NCBI RefSeq assembly: GCF_947488465.1
Contig: NZ_CANKZA010000006.1
Coordinates: 62,001 to 126,000 of the forward strand
Direction: 5' to 3'
Source of the DNA: an uncultured Microbacterium sp.
GTDB taxonomy: Bacteria > Actinomycetota > Actinomycetes > Actinomycetales > Microbacteriaceae
DNA length: 64,000 bases
In this document: in pieces, positions 63,147 through 64,000 of the stretch
Layout of the letters: the number at the start of each line of letters is the position of its first letter
Position numbering within the stretch: position 1 is the stretch's first letter
Position numbers and translations under genes: made by a program
The notes under the pieces: generated by a model
The model's database searches: none
The model's input: only the letters and a program-made list of their open reading frames with translations
What the model was told of the DNA's origin: nothing

Positions 63147-63206
63147 TGCAGAATCACGAAAAGGTAACGGAAAACTCTTGTGCATCGTTATCTTTCCGTT
63201 ATAGAG
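63147..63206 (+). promoter_or_regulatory. chromosomal flank of the attachment site with promoter and dyad
   Basis: This is the first chromosomal sequence right of the three transposons. A 9-bp inverted repeat (TAACGGAAA 63165-63173, TTTCCGTTA 63193-63201) surrounds a candidate promoter TTGTGC (63178-63183) with 16 bp to TATAGA (63200-63205). A regulator could bind the dyad. It may also be part of the sequence recognised by the TniQ proteins. Confidence 0.5.
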
Positions 63207-63209
63207 TGC

Positions 63210-63315
63210 TCGCACGGTAGTTGTTTTGCTGTGGCAACTACCTCATGTGATTGCAGGACACTCTTGGTGCAAGGGACAAGGCCCGGTCAGAAGCCTCTCT
63301 GACCGGGCCTTACTT
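63210..63315 (+). ncRNA. candidate small RNA with terminator, next to the attachment site
   Basis: No ORF fits here. An expected transcript from the promoter above would contain a hairpin GGTAGTTG (63216-63223) / CAACTACC (63235-63242). It would end in a strong terminator AAGGCCCGGTCAGA / TCTGACCGGGCCTT (63278-63311) followed by T-rich bases. The length of about 100 bases suits a small RNA. I do not recognise the family; a long untranslated leader for another gene is unlikely because of the terminator. Confidence 0.45.
63278..63311 (+). terminator. hairpin terminator
   Basis: AAGGCCCGGTCAGA and TCTGACCGGGCCTT form a perfect 14-bp stem around a six-base loop, followed by ACTTTGTT. Confidence 0.85.
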
Positions 63316-63359
63316 TGTTCCATGTCCTGCCCGCCGCCGGAGCGTGATGGAATGAATCC

Positions 63360-63662
63360 ATGGCCGACACCGCGATCTCGCTGACCCTCGACGGCACTCC
63401 CGATCTGCCGAGCACCGTCCTGCAGTCGCTCTACCGCATCACCGGGCGGTCCACCGTGGAGCTGCGTCGCAGCGTCCAACGCCGCGAACCGCTCTTCTCC
63501 GCCACGCTCTTCGGCATCGACCACATCGACGCCGTCCCGCGGCTGGAGAAGACCGTCGCTCACCTGACGGACATCGGACTGCCTTTCACCGTCCAGGAGC
63601 ATGTCGACGGTAGCCCCGAGGAGATCAGTCTCGAGACGCTGCGGGAGATCCTCGAGGGATAA
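63360..63662 (+). CDS. small conserved-looking protein of unknown function
   Basis: A 100-residue soluble alpha/beta protein (SLTLDGTPDLPSTVLQSLYR, then LEKTVAHLTDIGLPFTVQEH, and an acidic end LETLREILEG). No family recognised. It starts about 50 bp after the terminator of the candidate RNA and is the first protein gene right of the attachment site. It overlaps nothing and converges on the DUF2207 gene. Confidence 0.65.
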   Translation: MADTAISLTLDGTPDLPSTVLQSLYRITGRSTVELRRSVQRREPLFSATLFGIDHIDAVPRLEKTVAHLTDIGLPFTVQEHVDGSPEEISLETLREILEG

Positions 63663-63670
63663 CGGGCACG

Positions 63671-64000
63671 TCAGACGCCGCCGCCACCTCCGCCTCCCCC
63701 GCCGCCGCCGGCAGAGCCGCCACCACTCGATCCACCCGATGTCGACGACGACGACATGGCGGCCGATGACAGCGAGCCGATACCCGACGAGAACGACGAC
63801 GCGTCGAAGGCACCCACCCCGTAATACCAGGACGGGCCCGGCGCACCAACCGCCGTGTAGAGCACGGCCAGCTGCGTCGACCACTCCTTCTCCTGGCCGA
63901 ACACGACGGCGTAGGGCAACAGCTTCTCGTACAGCTGGAGCTTTTGCCGGGGATCGTTGACATCGACCGCGACGCGCTCGGCACCATCGGGCGACTGCAA
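63671..64000 (-). CDS. DUF2207-type membrane protein, C-terminal end only
   Basis: The frame enters from the right edge. The visible 109 residues contain LYEKLLPYAVVFGQEKEW, the hallmark of the DUF2207 C-terminal part, then a Ser-rich stretch and a terminal poly-Gly tail. These are membrane proteins of unknown role common in actinobacteria. The N-terminal signal and transmembrane segments are outside the window. Confidence 0.85.
   Translation of the reverse strand: MQSPDGAERVAVDVNDPRQKLQLYEKLLPYAVVFGQEKEWSTQLAVLYTAVGAPGPSWYYGVGAFDASSFSSGIGSLSSAAMSSSSTSGGSSGGGSAGGGGGGGGGGGV

Overview
The window is high-GC actinobacterial DNA, most likely from the Microbacteriaceae (Microbacterium-like). The evidence is the dense GC-rich coding, many GTG starts, an apparently leaderless small ORF, and gene families typical of that group: a TM0106-type nuclease/helicase, a DUF4097 protein behind a NarL-type two-component system, a BglP-like PTS permease and a DUF2207 protein. 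The genus is an inference.

Left part, 1 to about 32.4 kb, is ordinary chromosome. It holds housekeeping and repair genes (nadE, sbcCD, an AlkA-like glycosylase, pgi, pdxH, arfB), transport (MFS, PTS IIBCA), a histidine kinase/response regulator/DUF4097 operon behind a perfect 22-bp palindrome, a secreted lytic transglycosylase-like protein, and several decayed genes. A 32-residue ORF at 16509 with a strong, apparently leaderless promoter ends in Cys-Cys-Arg-Met-Cys-Arg and looks like a cysteine-sensing leader.

Middle and right part, 32,439-63,146, is a stack of three Tn7-like transposons, all in the same orientation. Their boundaries can be read to the base from terminal inverted repeats and 5-bp target duplications. 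Tn-I (32444-41516, TSD CGTTT) is defunct: it keeps tnsA, interrupted by an IS256-family element, and the start of tnsB, and it carries a GTPase operon plus membrane proteins and lipoproteins. Tn-II (41523-63141, TSD GTTTG) sits one base from the duplication of Tn-I. It has complete tnsA-tnsB-tnsC genes and two tniQ genes. Its cargo is an ECF sigma/anti-sigma-like/I36-like operon and a five-gene secreted-peptide/ABC-export operon, and the two operons share one promoter motif. Tn-III (53822-63130, TSD GAGAC) lies 11 bp inside the right terminus of Tn-II. It has different end repeats and its own tnsA-tnsB-tnsC-tniQ, and it carries a second version of the five-gene peptide/export operon without a sigma factor.

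Deleting the three elements restores one continuous site upstream of a candidate small RNA at about 63,210-63,315. All three insertions lie within about 12 bp of each other and have their TnsA-proximal (right) ends facing that RNA. This points to a shared, sequence-specific attachment site chosen by the TniQ proteins. No CRISPR array or Cas gene is present. After the stack the chromosome resumes with a small unknown protein and the 3' end of a DUF2207 gene.
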